Shown in pieces: positions 1-7,101 of a stretch of DNA of 14,903 nucleotides. The notes beneath the pieces were generated by a model, which saw nothing but the letters and a program-made list of their open reading frames with translations, was not told the origin of the DNA and did no database searches. Source of the DNA: an uncultured Muribaculaceae bacterium (GTDB lineage: Bacteria; Bacteroidota; Bacteroidia; Bacteroidales; Muribaculaceae); NCBI GenBank assembly GCA_910584545.1, contig CAJUBC010000052.1, forward strand, positions 1 through 14,903. Reading direction: 5' to 3'. The position numbers were made by a program, and so were the translations under genes. Each line of letters begins with the position of its first letter. The first letter of the stretch is position 1.

Positions 1-1073
1 AGAAGCTGCTGGGCGAGCTTGCGCTGGGCGTTGACCACCTTCTCCACATTGGGCTTGAACTCGTTGAACATCTGGTCGTCACCCTTGGGGATCGGGCCGG
101 AGATGATTAGCGGCGTACGGGCATCGTCGATAAGCACGGAGTCGACCTCGTCGACGATGGCGTAATAGTGTTCCTCCCTCTGCACGAGGTCCTGGATCTG
201 GGTGGCCATGTTGTCGCGGAGGTAGTCGAAACCGAACTCGTTGTTAGTACCGAAGGTGATGTCGCATGCGTAAGCCGCGCGGCGCTCCTCGGAGTTAGGA
301 TCAGTCTTGTCGATGCAGTCCACGGTCAGGCCGTGGAACTGATAGAGCGGGCCCATCCACTCGGAGTCTCGTTTGGCAAGGTAATCGTTAACGGTCACCA
401 CATGCACGCCCTCGCCCGTGAGGGCGTTGAGGAATACCGGGAGCGTGGCCACGAGGGTCTTGCCCTCGCCGGTGGCCATCTCGGCGATGGAGTTGGTGAC
501 CTTGCCGCCGTTCATCATGCCGTGGAGCACCATACCGCCGATGAGCTGCACGTCGTAGTGCATCATGTCCCACTTGATCAGGTTGCCGCCGGCCACCCAC
601 TCGTTCCTGTAGATGGCCTTGTCCCCCTCGATGGTGAGGAAGTCCTTGCCGGCCCCGGCAAGACGGCGGTCGGCTTCGGTGGCCGTCACCTCGATGGTGT
701 CGTTCTCCTTGAAGCGGCGCGCGGTCTCCTTGACCACGGCGAACACCTCGGGGAGCACGCGGTCCAGATCGCGGGCGTAATTGTCGAACATCTCCTCCTT
801 GAGCTCGTCGATGCGCTTCCAGAGCGGCTCGCGCTTGTCATAATCGAGGGTTTCGATCTGCTCGCGGATCTCGGCGATCTGGTCCTTGTATTTGGCCGCG
901 TTGCCGCGGATCTCGCCGCGGATGGTGTCGATGCGGCCGCGGAGCTCGTCGTTCGATATATCCTTGATCTGCTCCGAAATCGGATTTATTTCTTTCGAGA
1001 GGCGATTCCAGAGCGGGCGTACCGCACGCTCCGACTGATCGCCGAATACTTTCTTAAAAAGATTGTTGAACAT
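1..1073 (-). CDS. secA: Protein translocase subunit SecA, N-terminal 357 codons (gene runs off the left edge)
   Basis: SecA is the ATPase that drives unfolded preproteins through SecYEG across the inner membrane. The reading frame opens at ATG 1073 with MFNNLFKKVFG and stays open to base 1. Visible landmarks are the nucleotide-binding segment HYDVQLIGG (about residues 172-180), Walker A with ATGEGKT (about 200-206), VVTVNDYLAKRDSEWMGPLY, the FGTNNEFGFDYLRDNMA segment, and the DEVD Walker B box followed by DDARTPLIISGP near residue 305. A short insertion (HGMMNGGKVTNS) sits just before IAEMATGEGKT, and there is a long charged stretch at residues 40-95; both fit Bacteroidota SecA as I remember it. 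The gene follows the phosphatase-like gene after 41 nt. I see no TAnnTTTG element in that gap, so it is probably transcribed from upstream. The identification is secure; only the C-terminal two thirds are missing. Confidence 0.97.
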   Translation of the reverse strand, partial: MFNNLFKKVFGDQSERAVRPLWNRLSKEINPISEQIKDISNDELRGRIDTIRGEIRGNAAKYKDQIAEIREQIETLDYDKREPLWKRIDELKEEMFDNYARDLDRVLPEVFAVVKETARRFKENDTIEVTATEADRRLAGAGKDFLTIEGDKAIYRNEWVAGGNLIKWDMMHYDVQLIGGMVLHGMMNGGKVTNSIAEMATGEGKTLVATLPVFLNALTGEGVHVVTVNDYLAKRDSEWMGPLYQFHGLTVDCIDKTDPNSEERRAAYACDITFGTNNEFGFDYLRDNMATQIQDLVQREEHYYAIVDEVDSVLIDDARTPLIISGPIPKGDDQMFNEFKPNVEKVVNAQRKLAQQL

Positions 1074-1114
1074 CTATATTGTAGATTCTTGTATTAACAT
1101 TAATATTGTGGAAC

Positions 1115-2695
1115 TCACTTCTTTCTGTCCAGCTGCATGGGCCGGCCCTCGGAGCCGTTGGGCGACCGTATGCGCAGCAGTCCGGTGACTGTCGGAGCGA
1201 TGACGGCGGCGTCGACAGAAGCCGACATCACTGTCGGAGCGAGTCCCGCGCCTATGAAGAAAGCCGGAGAGGCCACGGGCGATGAACGCATCGGCTTCTT
1301 TACCGGTGGGAATTCCTCGTCGTCTACAACATCCCATCCGGGGGCGTAGTTCACTATCAGGTCGCCGGTAAACCTCGGGTCGAGGGCGAGGCGCATCGAC
1401 TCCTGCTCGGCGGTGGCCGGCGAGAGGATGTCGCCGACGGTATATACCTCGGCCACTCCGCTCATCTTCGCCAGGAAGGTCCGCGCGTCGCGCGCGATTG
1501 CCTCCGGGTCGAGTTTACGGGCCTCTATCTCCTTGTGGTCAAGGAAGACATGACGGTCGCGGATGGCGGCCACATATCCCGCACTGCCATGCTTTGCCGA
1601 CAGATATGAGTTGAGCAGCGACTTGGCCCGCTTCGTGGAGAACTCCCCTCCCGGTATGCGGTATTTCTTCTCCTCCACCACAGCATCGTCGTAATAGCCT
1701 GTCGAGGAGATGAATATCAATGCATTGTCGGTGCCGACATAGCGGTCGATAGCCTCGAAAAGACGTTCGAGCTGCCGGTCGAGCCTTATGTAGGAATCGG
1801 CAAGTTCGGCGCGGAAATCGTTGTCGGCCACATACTTGAACGGTGCAGCCGTGTAGCCCAGGCTCAGCATGTCGAGCGTGGGGCCTCCCCCCATCTTGAG
1901 CTGGCGGATGAACTCTATGGCGAGGTCGGTCACCTCGGCGTTGGCGAGCGCCGAAGCGTTGAACTTGCGGTAGACATCGCGGTCCGCACGCGGGAACTGG
2001 TGGCGGAACGGATGCTTAAGCTTTATGTCGCTGACGCCCGGCACGCCGTCGAGCGGCATCAGCGGGCGCCATTGCATCGTGTCGAGCCTCGAGGAGAGGG
2101 AGGCCCGGAAGTTTCTGTTGGAAGCCGGCACCGGCAGACTCCCGTAGTAGGAGGAAGTCGCCCAGTTTCCGGTGGTGTTGTTGAGCCAGACGGCGTTCTT
2201 TCCCGCATGTCCGGCCATGATGACAGCCTGCTGCGGCTCGGTGGCTATCGAATAGACCGACCCGAGCCCGACGCCGTCGATGGCCACTTCGTCGGACACG
2301 GTGGAAAGCCGCAGGTTCTCGGGTGTGAAGGAATCGTTGCTGACGGTGCCCGTGCCGGCGAGTGCCGGGCGGGAGACAGTACCCGAGGCTGTCTGCTCGA
2401 ACACCAGTGCCGAAGGCACGCCGGTCAGCGACGGATAGCTCCCGGTGTAGAGCATGGCGGTGGCGCTCGCCGCGTCGAGCGGAGAGACCTTGAAGTCCAC
2501 GTCGCGGAAATAGACGCCATCCTTCATCAGATAGCGGAATCCATGCTCGCCGAAGCGGCTCTGCAGACTCTCTATGTAGTCGGTGCGCAGCTGGTCAACG
2601 ACGATTCCTACCACGAGCCTTGGTCTGGCGGATTCCGCCTGAGCCACGCCCGCGAGTGTCGCCAGTCCGACGAGTGCTGTTGCTAACCTGTTCAT
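1115..2695 (-). CDS. Secreted alkaline phosphatase superfamily protein, probably catalytically inactive
   Basis: This is a 526-residue protein with a signal peptide (MNRLATALVGLATLAGVAQA, cleavage after AQA at residue 20). The fold family is shown by LVVGIVVDQLRTDYI (the Asp34 strand), MLYTGSYPSLTGVPS (about 81-95), SYIRLDRQLERLFEAIDRYVG and RIPGG, all of which resemble the PafA-type type I phosphodiesterase/alkaline phosphatase group. The residues that bind zinc and perform catalysis there do not appear here. Counted back from YTG, the nucleophile position is Ala75. The usual SxxDxxGH stretch reads SLGYTAAPFKY. The usual ADHG reads SSTGYYDD, and no HG pair is seen near the C-terminus. The fold assignment is good. 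Loss of activity is my inference from a by-eye alignment. The gene lies between lnb and secA and its first 101 nt overlap lnb. Its role is unknown; it may bind a ligand or partner in the periplasm. Confidence 0.85.
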   Translation of the reverse strand: MNRLATALVGLATLAGVAQAESARPRLVVGIVVDQLRTDYIESLQSRFGEHGFRYLMKDGVYFRDVDFKVSPLDAASATAMLYTGSYPSLTGVPSALVFEQTASGTVSRPALAGTGTVSNDSFTPENLRLSTVSDEVAIDGVGLGSVYSIATEPQQAVIMAGHAGKNAVWLNNTTGNWATSSYYGSLPVPASNRNFRASLSSRLDTMQWRPLMPLDGVPGVSDIKLKHPFRHQFPRADRDVYRKFNASALANAEVTDLAIEFIRQLKMGGGPTLDMLSLGYTAAPFKYVADNDFRAELADSYIRLDRQLERLFEAIDRYVGTDNALIFISSTGYYDDAVVEEKKYRIPGGEFSTKRAKSLLNSYLSAKHGSAGYVAAIRDRHVFLDHKEIEARKLDPEAIARDARTFLAKMSGVAEVYTVGDILSPATAEQESMRLALDPRFTGDLIVNYAPGWDVVDDEEFPPVKKPMRSSPVASPAFFIGAGLAPTVMSASVDAAVIAPTVTGLLRIRSPNGSEGRPMQLDRKK

Positions 2696-3899
2696 TTATT
2701 CGTTTGTTATGCCGCGATGCGGCACCATATTTATAACTCCTGGAGGAGGTTATTATTGCGTATGATGCGGCGAGGGTCACCGTGGCCGCCATTATCGGGA
2801 ACATGGCCGGATCGGCCGACTGCCGCTGCACGGGCCACGCCAGGAGCAGCAGGCCCACTCCCACCACATTCCACCATATCATCGGCACTGTCACCCATCT
2901 TCCGCGCCGGCCCATCCACACACCCGCAGCCACAAGCAGCTGCAGGGGGTTCAGAAGCACCAGCAGGATGTTGGGCGACGTGGCCTCGTGCGTGGAGACG
3001 AACACAAGGAACGCTATCACGCAGCCCACAAGGCCCAAGACACCGAACCAGAGGGAATATACCCACTTCAATATTCTCTTGCGGCGCTGCTGCGTTACCG
3101 CCGCCGCGACCGTCAGGAGGAATAGCGCGCTGAAAATAAAGAGCGGTGTCAGATACCAGGGCGTGGGGGGAAGCGACGCGCTGTCGCCCCCTTCGAAAAG
3201 GGTGCGGCTGCGGGCCACGAGCGGCGCGCCATCCTCGAAATGGGCTCCCCGGACCTTCTCCATCATCTCGATCGGCACGAACATCTCCGCGCGCCCGTCG
3301 ATACCGACATCAAGACCGCTGCCGAGGGCAAGGTCGATGCCGAACTGGTACCAGGGGTAATCCTTGTGATAGGCCCGCATCTCGTGCCGGAAAGTGCCGT
3401 ACTTCACCGTGTCCGGGTAAATCACCCTCTCCGCAGTCGCGCCGTCCACACGGTCGACGATGCGTGTGGCGCAGTTGTCTTTCACATAATTATAGCGATA
3501 GGTGCGGTTCTGCGGAAGAGCCTCCTCCCGCAGCATGCCGAGCAGTTTCCAGGCCTCGTCCTGCGAGAGGTTGAGGTCCTGCTCCACCACCTTGCGGTTT
3601 CCCTGCACATACTCCGCCATGAAGAGCGGAAACGGGTAAGAGGCCAGCATGTAGTCGGTCTGTCCGGCCACGAACCGCCCCACGAAGTTCGGTTCGTTGA
3701 AATCGAACACGCCGTAGTTCCACACCGAGTCGATGCGCTCGCCCCGGACGCGGATGGCCTCATGGCCGCACAGTTCATACACTTCCCGCCCGGGCCAGCA
3801 GGTCACCAGGCTGACAATGACCGAATCCCGCCTCTCCCCGGCCCGGAGGGGCGGCAGGAGAAGCAGGATTGTAAGAAGTGCGGTGAGAATCGTGCGCAT
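2595..3899 (-). CDS. lnb: Lipoprotein N-acyltransferase Lnb (DUF4105 family)
   Basis: This is an inner-membrane protein of 434 residues with a periplasmic papain-like domain. A signal/anchor segment (MRTILTALLTILLLLPPLRAG) is followed by a catalytic-looking His in YELCGHEAIRV (His46) and a Cys in YVKDNCATRI (Cys143). About five hydrophobic helices follow (roughly residues 248-268, 278-301, 310-328, 335-356 and 364-384). This is the DUF4105 architecture. As I recall, the family was shown in Bacteroides to be the enzyme that adds the third acyl chain to lipoproteins, and that gene lies close to secA, as here. ATG 3899 is preferred; a GTG at 3911 in the same frame would add four residues. The start is 17 nt after the asnS stop. 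The C-terminus extends past the last helix with about 45 Arg/Asn-rich residues that overlap the next gene. Confidence 0.82.
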   Translation of the reverse strand: MRTILTALLTILLLLPPLRAGERRDSVIVSLVTCWPGREVYELCGHEAIRVRGERIDSVWNYGVFDFNEPNFVGRFVAGQTDYMLASYPFPLFMAEYVQGNRKVVEQDLNLSQDEAWKLLGMLREEALPQNRTYRYNYVKDNCATRIVDRVDGATAERVIYPDTVKYGTFRHEMRAYHKDYPWYQFGIDLALGSGLDVGIDGRAEMFVPIEMMEKVRGAHFEDGAPLVARSRTLFEGGDSASLPPTPWYLTPLFIFSALFLLTVAAAVTQQRRKRILKWVYSLWFGVLGLVGCVIAFLVFVSTHEATSPNILLVLLNPLQLLVAAGVWMGRRGRWVTVPMIWWNVVGVGLLLLAWPVQRQSADPAMFPIMAATVTLAASYAIITSSRSYKYGAASRHNKRINEQVSNSTRRTGDTRGRGSGGIRQTKARGRNRR

Positions 3900-3916
3900 A
3901 CGCCCTGACACTCAGA

Positions 3917-5314
3917 TCAATATTCGCAGTTTTTAGGATAGCGCGGGAAGGGGATTACGTCACGGATGTTCTGCATGCCGGTCACGAAGAGCACCAGACG
4001 CTCGAATCCGAGGCCGAAGCCGGAATGAGGCACCGTGCCGTAGCGGCGTGTGTCGAGATACCAGTCCATTCCCTGAAGGCCGAGCTCCTCGCAACGCTTC
4101 GACAGTTTCTCGTAGCTTTCCTCACGCTGGGAGCCGCCGATGATCTCTCCGATTTTCGGGAAGAGCACGTCCATGGCGCGGACAGTCTTGCCGTCGTCGT
4201 TGAGCTTCATGTAGAACGCCTTGATTTCCTTGGGATAGTCGGTGAGGATCACCGGCCGCTTGAAGTGCTCCTCCACGAGGTAGCGCTCATGCTCCGAGGC
4301 GAGGTCGGCGCCCCAGAATACGGGGAACTCGAACTTGCGGCCGCTCTCCTCGAGGATCTTCACGCCCTCGGTGTAGGGAAGACGGACGAAGTCGTTCTCC
4401 ACCACGAAGCGGAGACGTTCGGGCAGTTCCTTGTCGAAATGCTCTGCCAGGAACGCGATGTCGTCGGCGCAGTGCTCCAGCGCGTAGTTCACGCAGTACT
4501 TGATGAATTCCTCGGCGAGGTCCATGTTGTCCTCGATCTCGTAGAACGCCATCTCCGGCTCGATCATCCAGAACTCCGAGAGGTGACGGGGAGTGTTGGA
4601 ATTCTCGGCGCGGAAAGTGGGGCCGAACGTATAGATGCAGCCGAGCGCGGTGGCGCCGAGCTCACCCTCGAGCTGTCCGGAGACAGTGAGGTTTGCCTGA
4701 CGACCGAAGAAATCCTCGGAATAGTCCACGCGACCATCCTCCGTCTTGGGAAGATTGTCGAGGGGAAGGGTCGTCACCTGGAACATCGCTCCGGCTCCCT
4801 CGCAATCGGAGGCTGTGATCAGCGGCGTGTGGAAATAATAGAATCCCTTGTCGTTGAAGAATTTGTGAACCGCAAACGCAAGAGCGTGGCGGATTCGGAG
4901 CACGGCGCCGAACGTGTTGGTACGGGGTCTCAGGTGCGCTTTCTCGCGCAGGAACTCGAGGGTGTGGCCCTTCTTCTGCAGCGGATATGTCGCGGGGTCG
5001 GCGGTGCCGTACACCTCCATATCGGCCGCCTGAACCTCCACCGACTGGCCCGCGCCGGAAGAAGCCACCAGCTCTCCCTGCACGTGGATGCTCGCGCCGG
5101 TGGTGACCGGCTTCAGCATCTCGTCCGGGAAACGGCTGAGGTCGAACACTATCTGGAGATTCTTGATGGTGGTTCCGTCGTTGAGCGCCACGAACTGCAC
5201 GTTTTTGTTGCCCCGGCGGGTACGCACCCAGCCCTTGACATCGACCGTTGTCCCCGTGTATTTCTCAGGGGAGGACAGAATCTCCTTTATCGTTGTTCTC
5301 TTGATTTTTTCCAT
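3917..5314 (-). CDS. asnS: Asparaginyl-tRNA synthetase (AsnRS, class IIb)
   Basis: AsnRS charges tRNA-Asn with asparagine using ATP in the cytoplasm. The 465-residue length is normal for the family. The N-terminal OB-fold anticodon-binding domain covers about residues 1-105 (VDVKGWVRTRRGNKNVQFVALNDG). The catalytic domain follows, with motif 1 around HALAFAVHKFFNDKGFYYFHTPLI, motif 2 from FRAENSNTPRHLSEFWMIEPE (Arg235 to Glu253) and motif 3 in GFGLGFERLVLF (Arg439). SDCEGAGAMFQV and the final RDVIPFPRYP are typical of AsnRS rather than AspRS. The start ATG is preceded by AT-rich sequence with no Shine-Dalgarno. The gene lies 67 nt downstream of rluB across a strong hairpin and just upstream of lnb, so co-transcription with lnb is likely. 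Confidence 0.98.
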   Translation of the reverse strand: MEKIKRTTIKEILSSPEKYTGTTVDVKGWVRTRRGNKNVQFVALNDGTTIKNLQIVFDLSRFPDEMLKPVTTGASIHVQGELVASSGAGQSVEVQAADMEVYGTADPATYPLQKKGHTLEFLREKAHLRPRTNTFGAVLRIRHALAFAVHKFFNDKGFYYFHTPLITASDCEGAGAMFQVTTLPLDNLPKTEDGRVDYSEDFFGRQANLTVSGQLEGELGATALGCIYTFGPTFRAENSNTPRHLSEFWMIEPEMAFYEIEDNMDLAEEFIKYCVNYALEHCADDIAFLAEHFDKELPERLRFVVENDFVRLPYTEGVKILEESGRKFEFPVFWGADLASEHERYLVEEHFKRPVILTDYPKEIKAFYMKLNDDGKTVRAMDVLFPKIGEIIGGSQREESYEKLSKRCEELGLQGMDWYLDTRRYGTVPHSGFGLGFERLVLFVTGMQNIRDVIPFPRYPKNCEY

Positions 5315-5329
5315 TGTATGAAAGGATAT

Positions 5330-5368
5330 TCACCGCACGGAGCCGGAACGTCCGGGACCGTGCGGTGA
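5330..5368 (-). terminator. Long hairpin between rluB and asnS
   Basis: Bases 5330-5340 (TCACCGCACGG) pair perfectly with 5358-5368 (CCGTGCGGTGA). After a 2-nt internal loop (AG/GA), an inner stem of CCGGA with TCCGG closes on a three-base loop, giving 16 base pairs in all. Read in the direction of the genes, the stem is followed by ATATCCTTTC, a weak U-tract. On the opposite strand it is followed by TATTTTTTG. It may be a partial terminator of rluB that lets some transcripts pass into asnS, or an RNA end-stabilising stem. The hairpin is seen directly; its function is inferred. Confidence 0.65.
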
Positions 5369-5381
5369 TATTTTTTGATTA

Positions 5382-6791
5382 TTATTCGAAAGCTCCCATG
5401 CGGAGGTAGTTCACCTCTTCCTGAGTGAGGTAACGCCAGCGTCCGCGCGGCAGGTTCTTCTTGGTGAGACCGGCGAAGTATACGCGGTCGAGTTTTGTGA
5501 CGCGGTAACCGAGATACTCGAAGATGCGGCGCACGATGCGGTTACGTCCGCTATGGATCTCGATGCCGGCCTGGTTACGGTCGTCGCTCACGTAGCTGAT
5601 GGCGTCGGCGTGGATCTCACCGTCCTCAAGCTCGATGCCGTCGGCGATGCGCTGCATGTCCTCCTCGGAAATCTCCTTGTCGGTCCACACATGATAGATT
5701 TTCTTCTTGACGAACTTCGGGTGGGTCAGCTTCGATGCGAGGTCGCCGTCGTTGGTGAGCAGAAGCACGCCGGTGGTGTTGCGGTCGAGTCGTCCCACGG
5801 GATAGATGCGCTCCTGGCAGGCACCCTTCACGATGTCGAGCACTGTGGTGCGTCCGTTGGGATCGTCGCTGGTGGTGACGCAGTCTTTCGGCTTGTTGAG
5901 GAGCACGTAGCACTTGCGCTCGGGAGTAACCACCTTGCCGTCGTATTCAACCACGTCGTTGCGTGTGATCTTCGTTCCGAGTTCGGTCACTACCGTACCG
6001 TTCACCTTCACTTTTCCTCCGGTGATGTACTCATCGGCTTCGCGACGCGAGCAGATTCCGGAGTTTGCCATATATTTGTTAAGACGAAGTTCCGCGTTCG
6101 GATCGATGTCCTCGAGGACGTAATCGATCTGCTTGGGACGCGGAGTGAACTTCATGCCCTGATTCCAGTTGTTGAAACCGCCCTGCTGGCGTCCGCGCTG
6201 GCGGAAACCGCCCTGCTGACGATTGTTCTGGCGGTAGCCGCCCTGCTGGCGCTGCTGATATCCGCCATGGCTCTGACGGTTCTGATATCCCCCCTGCTGG
6301 CCCTGCTGACGCTGCTGGTAGCCCCCCTGCTGGCCCGGGGTGCGCTGCTGGTAGCCGCCCTGACCCTGCTGACGGTTCTGATAGCCGCCCTGCTGGCCCG
6401 GACGCTGCTGGTAGCCACCCTGCTGACGCTGCTGGTAGCCGCCCTGGCCCTGCTGACGGTTCTGATAGCCGCCCTGGCCGGGACGCTGATAGTTCTGCGT
6501 GCGCTGCTGGTAGCCACCCTGCTGGCGCTGCTGGTAACCGCCCTGGCCCGGACGCTGATAGTTCTGCGTGCGCTGCTGATAGCCGCCCTGCTGACGCTGC
6601 TGGTAGCCGTAGTGTCTCTGCTGATAGCCGCCCTGGCTATGTTCCCCATCTGATGCATGCTCCTCGGAACGACTTGTGCCATTCTCGGGATATACCACCT
6701 TTTCATAACGATTTTCATTGCTCTCCGGAGCTGCAGAATTGACTCCCTGGATTCCGATACGAGGCCTTTTAGGTTTTTTAGCTTCTTCCAT
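5382..6791 (-). CDS. rRNA pseudouridine synthase, RluB/RsuA type, with a long GGYQQR-repeat N-terminal arm
   Basis: The enzyme isomerises a uridine in ribosomal RNA to pseudouridine. From ATG 6791 it has 469 residues. Residues 1-52 are charged (MEEAKKPKRPRIGIQG). Residues 53-211 are a low-complexity arm of repeated GGYQQR, GGYQNR, QNYQRPGQ and RQQGG units. An S4 RNA-binding domain covers about 235-282 (LRLNKYMANSGICSRREAD). The RluB/RsuA catalytic domain contains YPVGRLDRNTTGVLLLTNDGD, with the catalytic Asp at 336, and GRNRIVRRIFEYLGY near 415-429. The catalytic core is complete. An ATG at 6815 in the same frame would add eight residues, but it lies inside a hairpin; ATG 6791 follows A/T-rich sequence as expected for Bacteroidota. 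Whether the target is the RluB site in 23S rRNA or the RsuA site in 16S rRNA cannot be decided here; similarity favours RluB. Confidence 0.93.
   Translation of the reverse strand: MEEAKKPKRPRIGIQGVNSAAPESNENRYEKVVYPENGTSRSEEHASDGEHSQGGYQQRHYGYQQRQQGGYQQRTQNYQRPGQGGYQQRQQGGYQQRTQNYQRPGQGGYQNRQQGQGGYQQRQQGGYQQRPGQQGGYQNRQQGQGGYQQRTPGQQGGYQQRQQGQQGGYQNRQSHGGYQQRQQGGYRQNNRQQGGFRQRGRQQGGFNNWNQGMKFTPRPKQIDYVLEDIDPNAELRLNKYMANSGICSRREADEYITGGKVKVNGTVVTELGTKITRNDVVEYDGKVVTPERKCYVLLNKPKDCVTTSDDPNGRTTVLDIVKGACQERIYPVGRLDRNTTGVLLLTNDGDLASKLTHPKFVKKKIYHVWTDKEISEEDMQRIADGIELEDGEIHADAISYVSDDRNQAGIEIHSGRNRIVRRIFEYLGYRVTKLDRVYFAGLTKKNLPRGRWRYLTQEEVNYLRMGAFE
6159..6635 (-). repeat. In-frame tandem repeats encoding the Gly/Tyr/Gln/Arg arm of the pseudouridine synthase
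   Basis: About 477 bp of degenerate tandem repeats encode some 13 GGY and two GGF units in about 159 residues. Units of about 18-27 bp vary between GGYQQRQQ, GGYQQRTQNYQRPGQ and GGYQNRQQGQ, and two longer blocks (around protein residues 69-84 and 92-107) are almost identical. Such arrays can gain or lose units by slippage, so arm length may vary among strains. The bias also creates a long false hydrophobic frame on the opposite strand. Confidence 0.9.
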
Positions 6792-6802
6792 AATTTCTGA
6801 TT

Positions 6803-6826
6803 CGCTCCGCAGCATCGCTGCTCGCG
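6803..6826 (-). promoter_or_regulatory. Hairpin in the rluB leader that buries the upstream ATG
   Basis: In the minus-strand transcript, GCAGC and GCTGC (6817-6821 and 6809-6813) pair around a GAT loop, and an outer CGC/GCG pairing (6824-6826 with 6803-6805) extends the stem across small bulges. The ATG at 6815 lies in its loop and stem. This is the reason to prefer ATG 6791 as the start. A regulatory role is possible but not shown. Confidence 0.4.
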
Positions 6827-6883
6827 GACACGTAAAAATAGTTTAACTTAGAGTATTTATTAACTGTAAAAATTTGATTTCAA

Positions 6884-6891
6884 CAAAGATA
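6884..6891 (-). promoter_or_regulatory. Second possible -7 element in the rluB leader
   Basis: The minus strand reads TATCTTTG here, a full match to TAnnTTTG. I see no TTTG at the right distance upstream, so it is weaker than the element at 6927-6957. It could be a second promoter with a shorter leader. Confidence 0.3.
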
Positions 6892-6926
6892 GACAGGCAG
6901 TGTCATTACGCCTGTGAAACATTCTG

Positions 6927-6957
6927 CAAATATAACAAATAATTCCGACTCCGCAAA
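6927..6957 (-). promoter_or_regulatory. Main promoter of the rluB-asnS-lnb block
   Basis: On the minus strand there is TTTG (6954-6957), a 19-bp spacer, then TATATTTG (6927-6934). This matches the Bacteroidota housekeeping sigma pattern at every position I remember. Transcription would begin near 6920, giving a leader of about 130 nt before ATG 6791. Confidence 0.75.
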
Positions 6958-7004
6958 ATCAAATTTTCCTATTTTTTACTTCTCCATCTCACTCCGCAAA
7001 ATCC

Positions 7005-7049
7005 GACCCCATCCCATAGAACGCCTACAACGCTATATGAAATGGGGTC
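7005..7049. repeat. Interrupted inverted repeat GACCCCAT...ATGGGGTC
   Basis: GACCCCAT at 7005-7012 and ATGGGGTC at 7042-7049 are exact inverted copies separated by 29 nt. The sequence after it on the plus strand (AGAGAGTTAGATT) resembles the 'tggggtcagag' repeats that I remember being linked to REP-associated transposases in other bacteria. Alternatively it may be a terminator of the upstream minus-strand gene, since GGATTTTG follows the stem. No transposase gene is present. Confidence 0.45.
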
Positions 7050-7074
7050 AGAGAGTTAGATTCGGTTTGTCAAT

Positions 7075-7092
7075 CCGCTCTCCGAGGAGCGG
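7075..7092 (-). terminator. Short hairpin just after the 591-residue secreted protein gene
   Basis: CCGCTC (7075-7080) pairs with GAGCGG (7087-7092) around a 6-nt loop, starting about 10 nt past the stop codon. There is no T-run after it on the coding strand, so it is at best a weak terminator or a 3' end stabiliser. Confidence 0.35.
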
Positions 7093-7101
7093 GCGCGCAT
7101 G

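Noticed and set aside
168..1097. 309-codon plus-strand frame opposite secA
   Set aside because: Antisense shadow of SecA, whose Walker A and DEVD motifs are in the minus frame.
4025..5368. Long plus-strand open frame opposite asnS (447 codons)
   Set aside because: It mirrors asnS codon by codon; a GC-rich third position leaves few stops on the opposite strand. No motif or promoter supports it.
5553..6653. Hydrophobic Leu/Ala-rich frame opposite the pseudouridine synthase that looks like a membrane protein
   Set aside because: The Leu/Ala runs are the antisense reading of CAG/CAA and GGC/TAC repeats that encode the GGYQQR arm.
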